Shown here piece after piece: positions 27,820 to 35,726 of a DNA stretch of 61,242 bases. Within the stretch, counting starts at the first letter, position 1. Every line of letters begins with the position of its first letter. This DNA is from Ruminococcus sp. GTDB lineage: Bacteria > Bacillota > Clostridia > Oscillospirales > Ruminococcaceae. The stretch lies in the NCBI GenBank assembly GCA_029055625.1, contig JAIDCY010000022.1:1-61242 (forward strand), given 5' to 3'. A model generated the notes under the pieces. The model worked only from the letters and a program-made list of their open reading frames with translations, ran no database searches and was not told the DNA's origin. The translations under genes were made by a program, and so were the position numbers.

Positions 27820-28233
27820 ATGAAAAATGATTCCGGTTATAAAACCCGTCAGAAAGAAAAAATTCTTGACTATCTCGTAAGTAACAGCGAAAAACATACA
27901 AACGTACATGAAATAAGCGGATTCCTTGCGGAAGAGGGTACACCTGTAAGTATCGCCACCATATACCGTCAGTTAGACAAGCTTGTTGAAGCCGGTATCG
28001 TAAGGCGTTACAATTTCGACGGTAAAACGGGGGCGTGTTACCAATACATAGACGACCACAAAGACTGTCACGAACATTTCCACTTAAAATGTATCGTATG
28101 CGGTAAACTTATTCACCTGAACTGTGAACGTCTTTCCGGTATCAACCATCATATTTTTGAACATCACGGCTTTCAGGTTGACCCCTCACAGACCGTCTTT
28201 TACGGTAAATGCTCCGACTGTACGGAAAAATAA
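27820..28233 (+). CDS. Fur-family metalloregulator (PerR/Zur type)
   Basis: The 137-aa protein has the N-terminal winged helix with VSIATIYRQLDKLVEAGIVRRY, the Fur-family recognition helix. The C-terminal part has DDHKDCHEHFHLKCIVCGKL and YGKCSDC, the two CxxC pairs that hold structural zinc, and a His-rich regulatory metal site. These fit the Fur/PerR/Zur group; the exact metal cannot be told from sequence alone. A perfect inverted repeat overlaps its promoter, so autoregulation is likely. The neighbour at 28272 is convergent and shares a terminator. Confidence 0.92.
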   Translation: MKNDSGYKTRQKEKILDYLVSNSEKHTNVHEISGFLAEEGTPVSIATIYRQLDKLVEAGIVRRYNFDGKTGACYQYIDDHKDCHEHFHLKCIVCGKLIHLNCERLSGINHHIFEHHGFQVDPSQTVFYGKCSDCTEK

Positions 28234-28234
28234 T

Positions 28235-28268
28235 AAAATGCTGTCTTTTTTACGAACAGCATTTTTTA
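28235..28268. terminator. Terminator between the fur-type gene and the zinc-ribbon gene
   Basis: AAAATGCTGT (28235-28244) pairs with ACAGCATTTT (28256-28265), with T- and A-runs on either side. Confidence 0.87.
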
Positions 28269-28271
28269 TTT

Positions 28272-28919
28272 TCAGAAAAGCAGAGAACTGAAAGAATCCG
28301 TAATATTCATACCACTTTCAAAATCATAAATTTTCCAGTTGTCACCCTTTACCTTCACGACGTAAAAAGATGTATCATTTGTTTTCTCGTCCTTCTTACC
28401 TTTGACCGTCACTTCCGCATCAAGTAAGTATGCCTTTTTTATCTCCGCATCATAAATTTCTTCATATTCTTCCTGAATTTCGTCGAGTTCGTCACCTTTA
28501 ACTTTTTCCTTGTTGGTTATCTTTATTGAGTATCTGACGTTCTTTCCGTAATCGTCTTCAAGGTTCTCAAGTGAATCTTCTAACGCATCATCTACTTTGT
28601 CAAGTAAAGCGTCCCAGTCAACAACACTATCTTTTGTCTGCTTTTTTATCTCTTTCAGTTTGCTTTCCGGCATGGTGACAGACAGTAATTTTTTAGTATC
28701 GCACTTGTTCATAGCCTTTATGTAATCTTTTACAGTTTTTTTATATCCTGCTCCGGAAACAGCTGACGATATACCAATTATGACCCCTACCGCTAATACT
28801 GTGGCAACAACCGGTAAAATAAAACCTGTCTGCTTTGGTGGCGGAGCTTGCGGAATACTCTGACAGTTACACACCGTGCCGTCGGGAATCTCCTTCCCAC
28901 AGTTCGGACAAAATGACAT
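28272..28919 (-). CDS. Zinc-ribbon membrane protein of unknown function
   Basis: The protein starts MSFCPNCGKEI, followed by CNC, a zinc ribbon of the kind seen in many Firmicute membrane proteins. A proline stretch, one membrane helix (about residues 33-53) and an acidic, Lys/Glu-rich extracellular domain of about 150 residues follow. I chose ATG 28919 over 28937 because the zinc-ribbon motif begins there. No known catalytic motif was found. The topology (ribbon inside, domain outside) suggests a sensor or assembly factor, but this is a guess. Confidence 0.7.
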   Translation of the reverse strand: MSFCPNCGKEIPDGTVCNCQSIPQAPPPKQTGFILPVVATVLAVGVIIGISSAVSGAGYKKTVKDYIKAMNKCDTKKLLSVTMPESKLKEIKKQTKDSVVDWDALLDKVDDALEDSLENLEDDYGKNVRYSIKITNKEKVKGDELDEIQEEYEEIYDAEIKKAYLLDAEVTVKGKKDEKTNDTSFYVVKVKGDNWKIYDFESGMNITDSFSSLLF

Positions 28920-29003
28920 ATTATAATTACCTCCCATGAAAAAACATTTTTTATCATTTTACCACATAATCACAAAAATGTCAACAGAAAAGGAGTTTGC
29001 AAA

Positions 29004-29363
29004 ATGAAAATAAATTATATACATGAACCTACTGACCTGCAATGCGGACAGGCTGTACTTGCCATGATAACAGGAAAAACAGTCGGCGAGATAGTCGAGT
29101 ATCTCGGTAATGACCGTGAAACCAATCTTAAAGAAATGAAACTCTTCTTAAGAAGTCACGGCTTCAATATTTCCGATACCCGTATTCCCGTACGCAACAA
29201 AGAGGATTTGCCGACTTTATGCCTGCTCAGTCTCGAAACACCACGTTGCTGGCACTGGTCACTATACTATGACGGTACTTTCTATGACCCCGAACACTAT
29301 ATATTAACCGACTTCCCCGAATCAAACCGCCGTTACTACTGGGAAATAAGTTACAATGCATAA
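29004..29363 (+). CDS. Small papain-like (C39-type) cysteine protease domain protein
   Basis: The 119-aa protein has a Cys in DLQCGQAVLAMITG, a His in CWHWSLYYDGTFYDPE, and an Asp in FYDPE. This order (Cys, His, Asp) fits the C39-like papain fold, as in bacteriocin-processing or related transferase domains. It is a free-standing domain without an ABC transporter or signal peptide. AAAAGGAG precedes the ATG. It may process a peptide, act as an acyltransferase, or be catalytically unrelated. No peptide precursor is visible beside it. Confidence 0.65.
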   Translation: MKINYIHEPTDLQCGQAVLAMITGKTVGEIVEYLGNDRETNLKEMKLFLRSHGFNISDTRIPVRNKEDLPTLCLLSLETPRCWHWSLYYDGTFYDPEHYILTDFPESNRRYYWEISYNA

Positions 29364-29386
29364 TTAAGAATTTCTAATCCCCCCTC

Positions 29387-29422
29387 TTGACAAATACAGT
29401 TGCAAGTATTATAATAATACTT
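29387..29422 (+). promoter_or_regulatory. Promoter with dyad for the YczE-like gene
   Basis: TTGACA (29387-29392) and TATAAT (29410-29415), 17-bp spacer. AAGTATT (29404-29410) and AATACTT (29416-29422) form a 7-5-7 inverted repeat over the -10, so a repressor could bind here. Confidence 0.7.
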
Positions 29423-29447
29423 ACTATTTACAAAAGGAGGTTTTTTT

Positions 29448-29516
29448 ATGGAAAGTCTGCATTATTTACTATGGAAAGGATTGATTTATCATGGAAAACA
29501 AACGCACTCTTACTAA
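29448..29516 (+). CDS. Possible 22-aa leader peptide overlapping the YczE-like gene
   Basis: ATG 29448 follows a strong AAAGGAGG site and opens a 22-codon frame (M-E-S-L-H-Y...) that ends at TAA 29514-29516, 26 bp past the start of the next gene in another frame. The main gene has only an AAAGGA site 11 nt before its ATG. The arrangement suggests translational coupling or attenuation. It could also be an unrelated ribosome site. Confidence 0.4.
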   Translation: MESLHYLLWKGLIYHGKQTHSY

Positions 29517-30141
29517 TCGCCTTATATGCTATTTTGTCGGATTGTTCATAATGACTATCGGTATCGCACTTTCAGTAAAATCTGATTTAGGAGTGTCGCC
29601 GGTCAGTTCCATTCCGTACACGTTGACGGTCTGCTGGGGTATCGAGATGGGCAAGGCAACTATACTTTTTCACTGCGTACTTATCGTAATACAGATACTT
29701 ATTTTAAGAAAAAACTTTAAATTAAAGTCACTGTTACAGTTACCGGTGGGAATAGTTTTCGGCTATTTCACGACGTTCTGTAACACACTCGCCGGATATT
29801 TACCGTCAACTGATAATTATTTCCTGAGAATATGCATGATTTTAATAAGTGTGGTACTGGTTGCGATAGGGATATTCATGTATCTTCCGGCGGACATCAT
29901 GCCACTTGCCGGTGAGGGTGTCATGCAGGCGGTATCCGATACTATTAAAGTAGAGTTTTCAAAAGTAAAGGTTGCATTTGATGTTACTATGGTTATCGTC
30001 TCGCTCGTAACCTGTCTGATAGTACTTCATACACTCGGCAGTGTCGGAGTGGGTACGGTTATAGCGTCGCTAATGGTGGGAATCGTTTTAGGCTGGATTA
30101 AAAAATTATGGGCAAAGCGTACTAATCCCAGTACGAAGTGA
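29491..30141 (+). CDS. YczE-like multi-pass membrane protein
   Basis: The 216-aa protein has about five hydrophobic membrane segments and typical family stretches: LIMTIGIALSVKSDLGVSPVSSIPY-like text near the N-terminus, and LPVGIVFGYFTTF, LPADIMPLAGEGVMQAV and GSVGVGTVIASLMVG. I recognise these from the YczE/YyaS group of uncharacterised integral membrane proteins related to YitT. The substrate is unknown. It overlaps a possible leader peptide and ends next to the convergent gene at 30122. Confidence 0.85.
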   Translation: MENKRTLTNRLICYFVGLFIMTIGIALSVKSDLGVSPVSSIPYTLTVCWGIEMGKATILFHCVLIVIQILILRKNFKLKSLLQLPVGIVFGYFTTFCNTLAGYLPSTDNYFLRICMILISVVLVAIGIFMYLPADIMPLAGEGVMQAVSDTIKVEFSKVKVAFDVTMVIVSLVTCLIVLHTLGSVGVGTVIASLMVGIVLGWIKKLWAKRTNPSTK

Positions 30142-31432
30142 CTATATCCCAGTATCTTTCATTTTTGTTGTGACTTACTATGTAATCAATGAAAATCTGT
30201 TCTGTTTTTTCGTCACGGAATTTTTTAAGAGCCGTCCACGCTACAGTATGAAGTCCTGTCCAGTCCTTAACATCAGGCAGAAAATTATAACCATTACCAT
30301 AATAATAATCACTACTGCCTTTAAGAACTTTCAAAATAGTACGATACGCCATATTTTTATCTTTCAACATAAGGTATCTGATAGTATATTTTAATCTGTA
30401 ACAGTTATCGTAATTACAGTTATTTATCCATTCGTCAATGAGTTCATCAGTAAATTCAGTATTTTCGATACCATAATCATATAATCCCATAAGACTTTCT
30501 ATATCAAGATACAAAGTTTCCGCATTCGATTCAGCTTGTGGGAACTTTTTTCCGGTCAGATTGTATTCAGTAATCGTCAGATTTTCATGCGTTTTCGGTT
30601 TGAATCCGAAGTAATCACCGTAAAGACTTCCGGCAGGTACGGGAACGGTAATATCACTGAAACTGATAAATTTTATCCGTGTATCGCTGATTGTTGGTTT
30701 TGCGTATTCTTCAAAATGAACTCCGTCAACATTCATTATAGTAAGGCAATTTACAGCCTGTCCGAGTAATGCCGATGCCGTCGCCTTGTGGTGACCGTCA
30801 AGCAATGCACTTATAAAACCGTGTTCATGATACGCCAAAGCCCTCGGCGGATTAGGATTATTTTTCAGTATTTCAACATATTCTTCAATGCGTTTCTGAT
30901 TACATAGGTCTGCCGATTGCGTGGGATAAAGATATTTCGGGAAACTGCCTTTATAAAAAAAGTTTTCATAAGTATAATATTCTTCAAGACAAGCAGGATT
31001 TTCCGTCAGATTATTCGGTACTGACCAGAAAAAATTACTGTTGCCGTCGGTGGGGTCATGCGGAACATCTGCCAGTAAATAGTAACCGTCGTCAAGGAGA
31101 TTCAGAAGCGGTTTCAGCATTTCTGCGGAAGTCCTTATATCTTTGTATTCGCCGTTGAGGCTTTCCCGAACCGCTTTCAGTTCCGGACAGTCTATGTTTT
31201 CTATGCCGTAACCCGTCGCAAGTAAGCCGGTACACGTCGGACACCCTGACAGATGTGCCTGTAATATCGGCTTGCCGTCAAGTAGTAATTTACTGTAATA
31301 ATAATAGTTTTCGTCATTTCTGCTACACTGGTGCGTAATAATCCCCTTACCGTTCCATACCCTGAACATAATCGCAGAATTACACCAGTTCTTTTCAGAT
31401 ACATCTATTTCATGCATTATTTTTACTGACAT
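30122..31432 (-). CDS. Unknown protein with ParB-like DGHHK motif
   Basis: I do not recognise the whole 436-aa protein. Near residue 235 it has ALLDGHHKATASALLG, resembling the DGHHR motif of ParB/sulfiredoxin-like nucleotide-binding folds. There is also a CPTCTG motif near residue 85. The C-terminal part is helical and resembles repeats of the type seen in helical-repeat proteins. No signal peptide or membrane segment is seen. I chose ATG 31432 with GGAAAGGA upstream, because the longer frame to 31537 reads through tRNA-Thr and its terminator. Its end overlaps the YczE-like gene by 20 bp in a convergent arrangement. Confidence 0.6.
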   Translation of the reverse strand: MSVKIMHEIDVSEKNWCNSAIMFRVWNGKGIITHQCSRNDENYYYYSKLLLDGKPILQAHLSGCPTCTGLLATGYGIENIDCPELKAVRESLNGEYKDIRTSAEMLKPLLNLLDDGYYLLADVPHDPTDGNSNFFWSVPNNLTENPACLEEYYTYENFFYKGSFPKYLYPTQSADLCNQKRIEEYVEILKNNPNPPRALAYHEHGFISALLDGHHKATASALLGQAVNCLTIMNVDGVHFEEYAKPTISDTRIKFISFSDITVPVPAGSLYGDYFGFKPKTHENLTITEYNLTGKKFPQAESNAETLYLDIESLMGLYDYGIENTEFTDELIDEWINNCNYDNCYRLKYTIRYLMLKDKNMAYRTILKVLKGSSDYYYGNGYNFLPDVKDWTGLHTVAWTALKKFRDEKTEQIFIDYIVSHNKNERYWDIVTSYWD

Positions 31433-31450
31433 ATCAATAAATCCTTTCCT

Positions 31451-31486
31451 TAAAAATAAAAGCACTTCCGGAAAATCGGAAATGCT
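31451..31486 (-). terminator. Terminator of tRNA-Thr
   Basis: AGCACTTCCG (31461-31470) pairs with CGGAAATGCT (31477-31486) with one wobble, and on the minus strand it is followed by TTTATTTTTA. Confidence 0.82.
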
Positions 31487-31492
31487 TTCTGT

Positions 31493-31568
31493 TGGAGCTG
31501 ATGATCGGACTTGAACCGACGACCTACGCCTTACCAAGGCGTTGCGCTACCGACTGTGCCACATCAGC
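31493..31568 (-). tRNA. tRNA-Thr (anticodon GGT)
   Basis: A 76-nt cloverleaf with encoded CCA (31493-31495). The acceptor stem is GCTGATG/CATCAGC. The anticodon stem-loop ACGCC TTGGTAA GGCGT gives anticodon GGT. The T arm contains GTTCAAGTC. Confidence 0.95.
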
Positions 31569-31582
31569 AATCAACATATATT

Positions 31583-31611
31583 ATTATATACTGCTTTTCC
31601 GGAAATGTCAA
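31583..31611 (-). promoter_or_regulatory. Promoter of tRNA-Thr
   Basis: TTGACA (31606-31611, minus) and TATAAT (31583-31588), 17-bp spacer, 14 bp before the tRNA. Confidence 0.85.
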
Positions 31612-31650
31612 TAGTCTGGAGATATTTTTTTATTTTAACTTTAAAAATTC

Positions 31651-31679
31651 TTGACTTTTTTTTCCGTATGTGTTATGAT
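31651..31679 (+). promoter_or_regulatory. Promoter of the tyrosine T-box transcript
   Basis: TTGACT (31651-31656) and TATGAT (31674-31679), 17-bp spacer, just before the T-box leader. Confidence 0.75.
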
Positions 31680-31685
31680 ACTGTT

Positions 31686-31925
31686 ACAGACTGTGAACGG
31701 ATTAAACCTGTTGAAATGCTTGTACAGAGAAGCTCCGGTTGGTGTGAGGGGTTGAAGTACAACAGGGAATTACATCCGGGAGTTTCCGCATTGAAACCGA
31801 GTAGGTGCGGACGTTTTGACACGTTATCGTCTATCGAGGTCGGAATTTTTATTCCGATAAACTGAGGTGGTACCACGATTTTATTCGTCCTCAGACAGTT
31901 TTTCATGCTGTCTGGGGATTTTTTA
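31686..31925 (+). ncRNA. T-box riboswitch (probably tyrosine)
   Basis: The leader carries the T-box sequence TGAGGTGGTACCACG at 31863-31877 and a terminator stem at 31889-31917 followed by a T-run to 31925. The TAC at 31758-31760 (in GAAGTACAACAGG) is a plausible tyrosine specifier. The downstream tyrS gene agrees with this. Uncharged tRNA-Tyr should favour the antiterminator. An epimerase gene lies between the T-box and tyrS. Confidence 0.92.
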
Positions 31926-31944
31926 TTTCAGGAGATGATAACTT

Positions 31945-32844
31945 ATGAAAATACTTGTAACCGGCGGTACTGTTTTTGTGAGCCGTTATACTGCGGAATA
32001 TTTCATGAAAAAGGGTCATGATGTTTATGTACTCAACAGAAATACAAGACCACAGTCAGAAAATGTAACTCTTATAAACTGCGACAGGCATAATATCGGT
32101 GAAAAGCTGAAAAATATTTGTTTCGATACAGTTATTGATGTGACCGCATACAACGAAACCGATATAAAAGATATTTTAAATTCTGTTGGCGATTTCGGCA
32201 GTTATATAATGATTAATTCAAGTGCTGTATATCCTGAAACAAATTCACAACCATTTACGGAAAATCAGGAATGCGGATTTAATATTCACTGGGAAGATTA
32301 CGGCATAAATAAAATAAATGCTGAAAAGTATCTTCTTGAAAAATTTCCCGATGCTTATATTATCCGTCCGCCTTATCTTTACGGAAAAATGAATAATCTT
32401 TACAGAGAGGCATTTGTATTTGAATGTGCTGAAAAAAATATGCCGTTTTTTGTACCGGAAAACAAAAAAATGAAATTGCAGTTTTTTGATATTGAGGACT
32501 TATGCTTATTTATTGAAAAAATTATCGGGAATAAACCACAAAATCATATTTTTAATGTAGGCAATCCCGAAACTGTAACCATAGAAGAATGGGTTAAACT
32601 TTGTTACGGAGTACTTGGCAAAATTCCCGATATAAGATGTGTAAATTCTGAAATTAATCAGCGTATGTATTTTCCGTTCAGAAATTATGAATATATACTT
32701 GATGTTACAAGGCAGAAAGAATTTATATCAGATGTCAAACCACTTGAAACCGGTTTAAAACAGTCTTATGAATGGTACGTAAATAACCGTGAACTGATAG
32801 TCCGCAAGGATTATTTGCAGTATATAAATAATAATTTAATATAA
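31945..32844 (+). CDS. NAD-dependent epimerase/dehydratase (extended SDR)
   Basis: The 299-aa protein has a Rossmann N-terminus [13 protein letters not shown], an INSSAVYPE segment (catalytic Ser), and a substrate stretch [13 protein letters not shown]. It belongs to the extended SDR/NAD-epimerase group that changes sugar nucleotides or related compounds. The usual catalytic Tyr-x-x-x-Lys appears as YGINK. AGGAGATG precedes the ATG. It stands directly between the tyrosine T-box and tyrS, so it is probably induced when tyrosine-charged tRNA is low. Codon use is visibly more AT-rich than in tyrS, which hints at later insertion. The substrate is unknown. Confidence 0.82.
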   Translation: MKILVTGGTVFVSRYTAEYFMKKGHDVYVLNRNTRPQSENVTLINCDRHNIGEKLKNICFDTVIDVTAYNETDIKDILNSVGDFGSYIMINSSAVYPETNSQPFTENQECGFNIHWEDYGINKINAEKYLLEKFPDAYIIRPPYLYGKMNNLYREAFVFECAEKNMPFFVPENKKMKLQFFDIEDLCLFIEKIIGNKPQNHIFNVGNPETVTIEEWVKLCYGVLGKIPDIRCVNSEINQRMYFPFRNYEYILDVTRQKEFISDVKPLETGLKQSYEWYVNNRELIVRKDYLQYINNNLI

Positions 32845-32857
32845 AGGAGAATTTTTT

Positions 32858-34072
32858 ATGACGACTTTTGAAGAACTCCGTCGGCGTGGACTGCTCGCAC
32901 AGTTGACCGACGAAAAAGAAATCGAAGAACTCATCAACAAGGGCGAAGCTACTTTCTATATCGGTTTCGACCCTACCGCCGACAGTCTGCACGTCGGACA
33001 CTTTATGGCACTGTGTCTTATGAAAAGACTTCAGATGGCAGGCAACAAACCTATCGTACTTCTCGGCGGTGGTACTGGTATGATTGGCGACCCCTCCGGA
33101 AAAACCGATATGCGTAAAATGCTCACACCGGAAACGATTCAGCATAATATCGAGTGTTTCAAGAAACAGATGTCCCGTTTTATCGACTTCTCCGACGGTA
33201 AAGCAATAGCCGTCAATAATGCGGACTGGCTTATGAATCTGAATTACGTTGACCTGCTCCGTGAAGTCGGTGCGTGTTTCAGCGTAAACCGTATGCTGAC
33301 CGCTGAATGTTACAAACAGCGTATGGAACGTGGTTTATCATTCCTCGAATTTAATTACATGATTATGCAGAGTTACGATTTCTACAAACTCTTTCAGGAT
33401 TACGGTTGTAATATGCAGTTCGGCGGTGATGACCAGTGGAGTAATATGTTAGGCGGTACGGAACTTATCCGGCGTAAACTTGGTAAAGATGCATACGCTA
33501 TGACGATAACCCTGCTCCTCAACAGTGAGGGCAAAAAAATGGGTAAGACTGAAAAAGGTGCGGTATGGCTTGATCCTGCCAAAACTTCCCCTTACGAATT
33601 TTTCCAGTACTGGCGGAACGTCGCTGATGCTGACGTAATAAAATGTCTTAAAATGCTTACTTTCGTGCCTGTCGAGGAAATAGAGGATATGGAAAAATCA
33701 CTTGAGGGAGCAGGTTTCAATAAGGCGAAAGAACTTCTCGCCTACGAACTCACCAAACTCGTACACGGTGAGGAAGAAGCGGAAAAAGCTAAATCAGCAT
33801 CCAAGGCACTTTTCGGCGGTAGCGGTTCTGACGAAAATATGCCGGTTGCCGAAATCTCTTCCGCTGACCTCGTTGACGGTAAAATAGGTCTGCTGAATCT
33901 TATTGTAAAAGCTGGTCTTGCACCGTCGGTATCTGAGGCGAGACGTTTAGTACAGCAAGGCGGAATTACTATCAATGACGAAAAAGTTTCAGACCCTAAA
34001 TCACAGATTTCTCCCGACGGCATTATTATCCGTAAAGGTAAAAAGGCATTCAGAAAAATTGTCATAATATGA
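32858..34072 (+). CDS. tyrS: Tyrosyl-tRNA synthetase
   Basis: TyrS charges tRNA-Tyr. The 404-aa protein has the class I HIGH-like motif ([11 protein letters not shown]), the tyrosine-binding DDQWSN ([14 protein letters not shown]), and the KMSKS-like KKMGKT. The C-terminal S4 domain ([28 protein letters not shown]) binds the tRNA arm. AAAGGAG precedes the ATG. It is the last gene under the T-box, after the epimerase. Confidence 0.96.
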   Translation: MTTFEELRRRGLLAQLTDEKEIEELINKGEATFYIGFDPTADSLHVGHFMALCLMKRLQMAGNKPIVLLGGGTGMIGDPSGKTDMRKMLTPETIQHNIECFKKQMSRFIDFSDGKAIAVNNADWLMNLNYVDLLREVGACFSVNRMLTAECYKQRMERGLSFLEFNYMIMQSYDFYKLFQDYGCNMQFGGDDQWSNMLGGTELIRRKLGKDAYAMTITLLLNSEGKKMGKTEKGAVWLDPAKTSPYEFFQYWRNVADADVIKCLKMLTFVPVEEIEDMEKSLEGAGFNKAKELLAYELTKLVHGEEEAEKAKSASKALFGGSGSDENMPVAEISSADLVDGKIGLLNLIVKAGLAPSVSEARRLVQQGGITINDEKVSDPKSQISPDGIIIRKGKKAFRKIVII

Positions 34073-34074
34073 GC

Positions 34075-34100
34075 AAAAGAGGCTGTAAAAAGCCTCTTTT
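34075..34100. terminator. Terminator between tyrS and spoVM
   Basis: AAAAGAGGCT (34075-34084) and AGCCTCTTTT (34091-34100) form a perfect 10-bp stem. It serves both convergent transcripts. Confidence 0.9.
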
Positions 34101-34103
34101 CTG

Positions 34104-34187
34104 TTAATCCTGTTCTTTTTTTATCCTGAAAATTACCCTCAGAAAGCCGGAAAGTATCTTCGGACTGCGTATTACAACTATTTTCAC
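34104..34187 (-). CDS. spoVM: Stage V sporulation protein M (27 aa, GTG start)
   Basis: A short frame on the minus strand encodes a 27-residue basic amphipathic peptide. It reads M-K-I-V-V-I-R-S-P-K-I-L-S-G-F-L and ends KKEQD. Length, the proline at position 9 and the basic tail match SpoVM, the B. subtilis peptide that marks the forespore membrane curvature for coat assembly. It lies right after thiN, the position of spoVM in Bacillus. GTG 34187 has AAAGGAGTG upstream. It implies that sporulation genes persist in this organism, though not that it sporulates. Confidence 0.85.
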   Translation of the reverse strand: MKIVVIRSPKILSGFLRVIFRIKKEQD

Positions 34188-34245
34188 TATGTATCACTCC
34201 TTTACTGATATACTTTTATTATATTCAGTAAATGAAGTTTTGTTC

Positions 34246-34866
34246 CTATCTTCTCGACCTTATAATCAGTGCAAGACCTTTTTCAATGTTTACAACTGCT
34301 GTATCAATTATTTCATTGCTTACGCCTACAGGAAATTTCTGTGTGAAAATATAGTCCTCAACCGGATATTTAACACCGGTCATTTTTTTTACGTATAACT
34401 TTTCCGTCAGTGCGAATACCGAAAAATACCAGTCCTTATATTTATGATACTGTTCAGTACCTGCTCCCTGTACCGTTATTATATTATCCTCATCATATAT
34501 CGTCATCTTACAATTATTATCATATGCGTATATAAGTGCCTGTATATTTGCGAAAGTATGGTCAAAACGACCACCGGTTGCACCGTATAAACGTATACTG
34601 TCCGCACCTCTTTCAATAGCGAGTTTTAACGCTAACATTGTATCCGTATCGTCCTTTTCCGGTACACTCCGGAACACTTCACGACATACCGGCATATTTC
34701 CCGTGTATGAATCAAAATCGCCTGTCACAATATCCGGTAATATTCGCAGTCTCCCGGTGTGTAATATCCCTCTGTCTGCACATATTATCATGTTCGCTTC
34801 CGTATCGATAAAATCATAGTTCCGTATATCTCCGCCTGCAAATATTATCGCCGTCATAGTTCCCAT
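34246..34866 (-). CDS. thiN: Thiamine pyrophosphokinase
   Basis: ThiN makes thiamine pyrophosphate from thiamine and ATP. The protein has IICADRGILHTGRLRILPDIVTGDFDS and KDDTDTMLALKLAIERG, then GATGGRFDHTFANIQALIYA, the conserved metal- and nucleotide-binding motifs. Its start overlaps the rsgA end; ATG 34866 (206 aa) or 34857 both work. It follows rsgA as in Bacillus, where rpe lies between them; rpe is absent here. Confidence 0.93.
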   Translation of the reverse strand: MGTMTAIIFAGGDIRNYDFIDTEANMIICADRGILHTGRLRILPDIVTGDFDSYTGNMPVCREVFRSVPEKDDTDTMLALKLAIERGADSIRLYGATGGRFDHTFANIQALIYAYDNNCKMTIYDEDNIITVQGAGTEQYHKYKDWYFSVFALTEKLYVKKMTGVKYPVEDYIFTQKFPVGVSNEIIDTAVVNIEKGLALIIRSRR

Positions 34867-35726
34867 TCCTTTATCTGTTTCGCTTCTTCGTACATTGTAC
34901 GGTAACTTTCATGTCGGCTTACCGATATTTTACCGTCTTTCAGTGCCTCTATTACTTTACACCCTTTCTCACACGTATGTGAACAGTCACGGAATTTACA
35001 GTCATTATATTCCCGAAACTCCCTGAAACATCCGGCAAGTTCTTCTTTGCGTATTATGTCGTAACTATGCGTATCGAAAGTTGAAAATCCGGCTGTATCG
35101 GCTATATATCCGCCATCCGCTAACTTATAAAGCTGTGCGTGACGTGTTGTATGTCTGCCCCTGCCGAGTTTCCGGCTTATTTCAGCAGTAGGTATCTTTA
35201 ATGTCGGGTCTACCGCATTAAGTAACGTTGATTTTCCTGCTCCGGAATTTCCTGTCAATGCACTTATTTTACCCCGGAACATCTCCTTTAATTCCGTTAT
35301 CGTTTCCGGTCTGCCGTAATCTGTTTCTATTACTTCTATCCCGATTTTCTCGTATATTTTCTTTATCTCCGTACTATCGCCTAAATCCGTCTTTGTTATC
35401 ACAACCACCGGCGTTATCCCCTTATACTCCGCTATCGCTATGAACTTATCAAGTATCAGATAGTTCGGCGATGGGCTACACGTTGAAACTACAAATATAA
35501 GCTGATCGAGATTTGCAAGAGGAGGTCTTATTATACAGTTCTTTCTGTTCAGGATTTCCGTTATAACGCCGTCCGTTATTCCGACGTTATCCCCTGTGTA
35601 CAGATTTTCACCACGATTGCGGAATATTCCCCTCGCTTTACACTCAAAAATACCATCAGGGGTCTCCACCGTGTAGAGACCCCCTAAGCATTTTGTTATG
35701 ATTCCGCTTTTTACAGCCTTACCCAT
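34854..35726 (-). CDS. rsgA: Ribosome small-subunit GTPase A
   Basis: RsgA assists late 30S assembly. The 290-aa protein has an N-terminal OB fold, then the circularly permuted GTPase order with VVITKTDLG (G4), NSGAGKSTLLNAV (G1) and DTAGFSTFDTHS (G3). A C-terminal zinc knuckle has CKFRDCSHTCEKGC. It abuts prkC (1-bp overlap) and overlaps thiN by 13 bp. Confidence 0.95.
   Translation of the reverse strand: MGKAVKSGIITKCLGGLYTVETPDGIFECKARGIFRNRGENLYTGDNVGITDGVITEILNRKNCIIRPPLANLDQLIFVVSTCSPSPNYLILDKFIAIAEYKGITPVVVITKTDLGDSTEIKKIYEKIGIEVIETDYGRPETITELKEMFRGKISALTGNSGAGKSTLLNAVDPTLKIPTAEISRKLGRGRHTTRHAQLYKLADGGYIADTAGFSTFDTHSYDIIRKEELAGCFREFREYNDCKFRDCSHTCEKGCKVIEALKDGKISVSRHESYRTMYEEAKQIKEWEL

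Noticed and set aside
31433-31537. N-terminal extension of the DGHHK protein
   Set aside because: It crosses tRNA-Thr and its terminator; ATG 31432 has a good ribosome site.
34246-34400. Sigma-E promoter for spoVM
   Set aside because: No convincing -35/-10 pair was seen in the 58 bp between thiN and spoVM.
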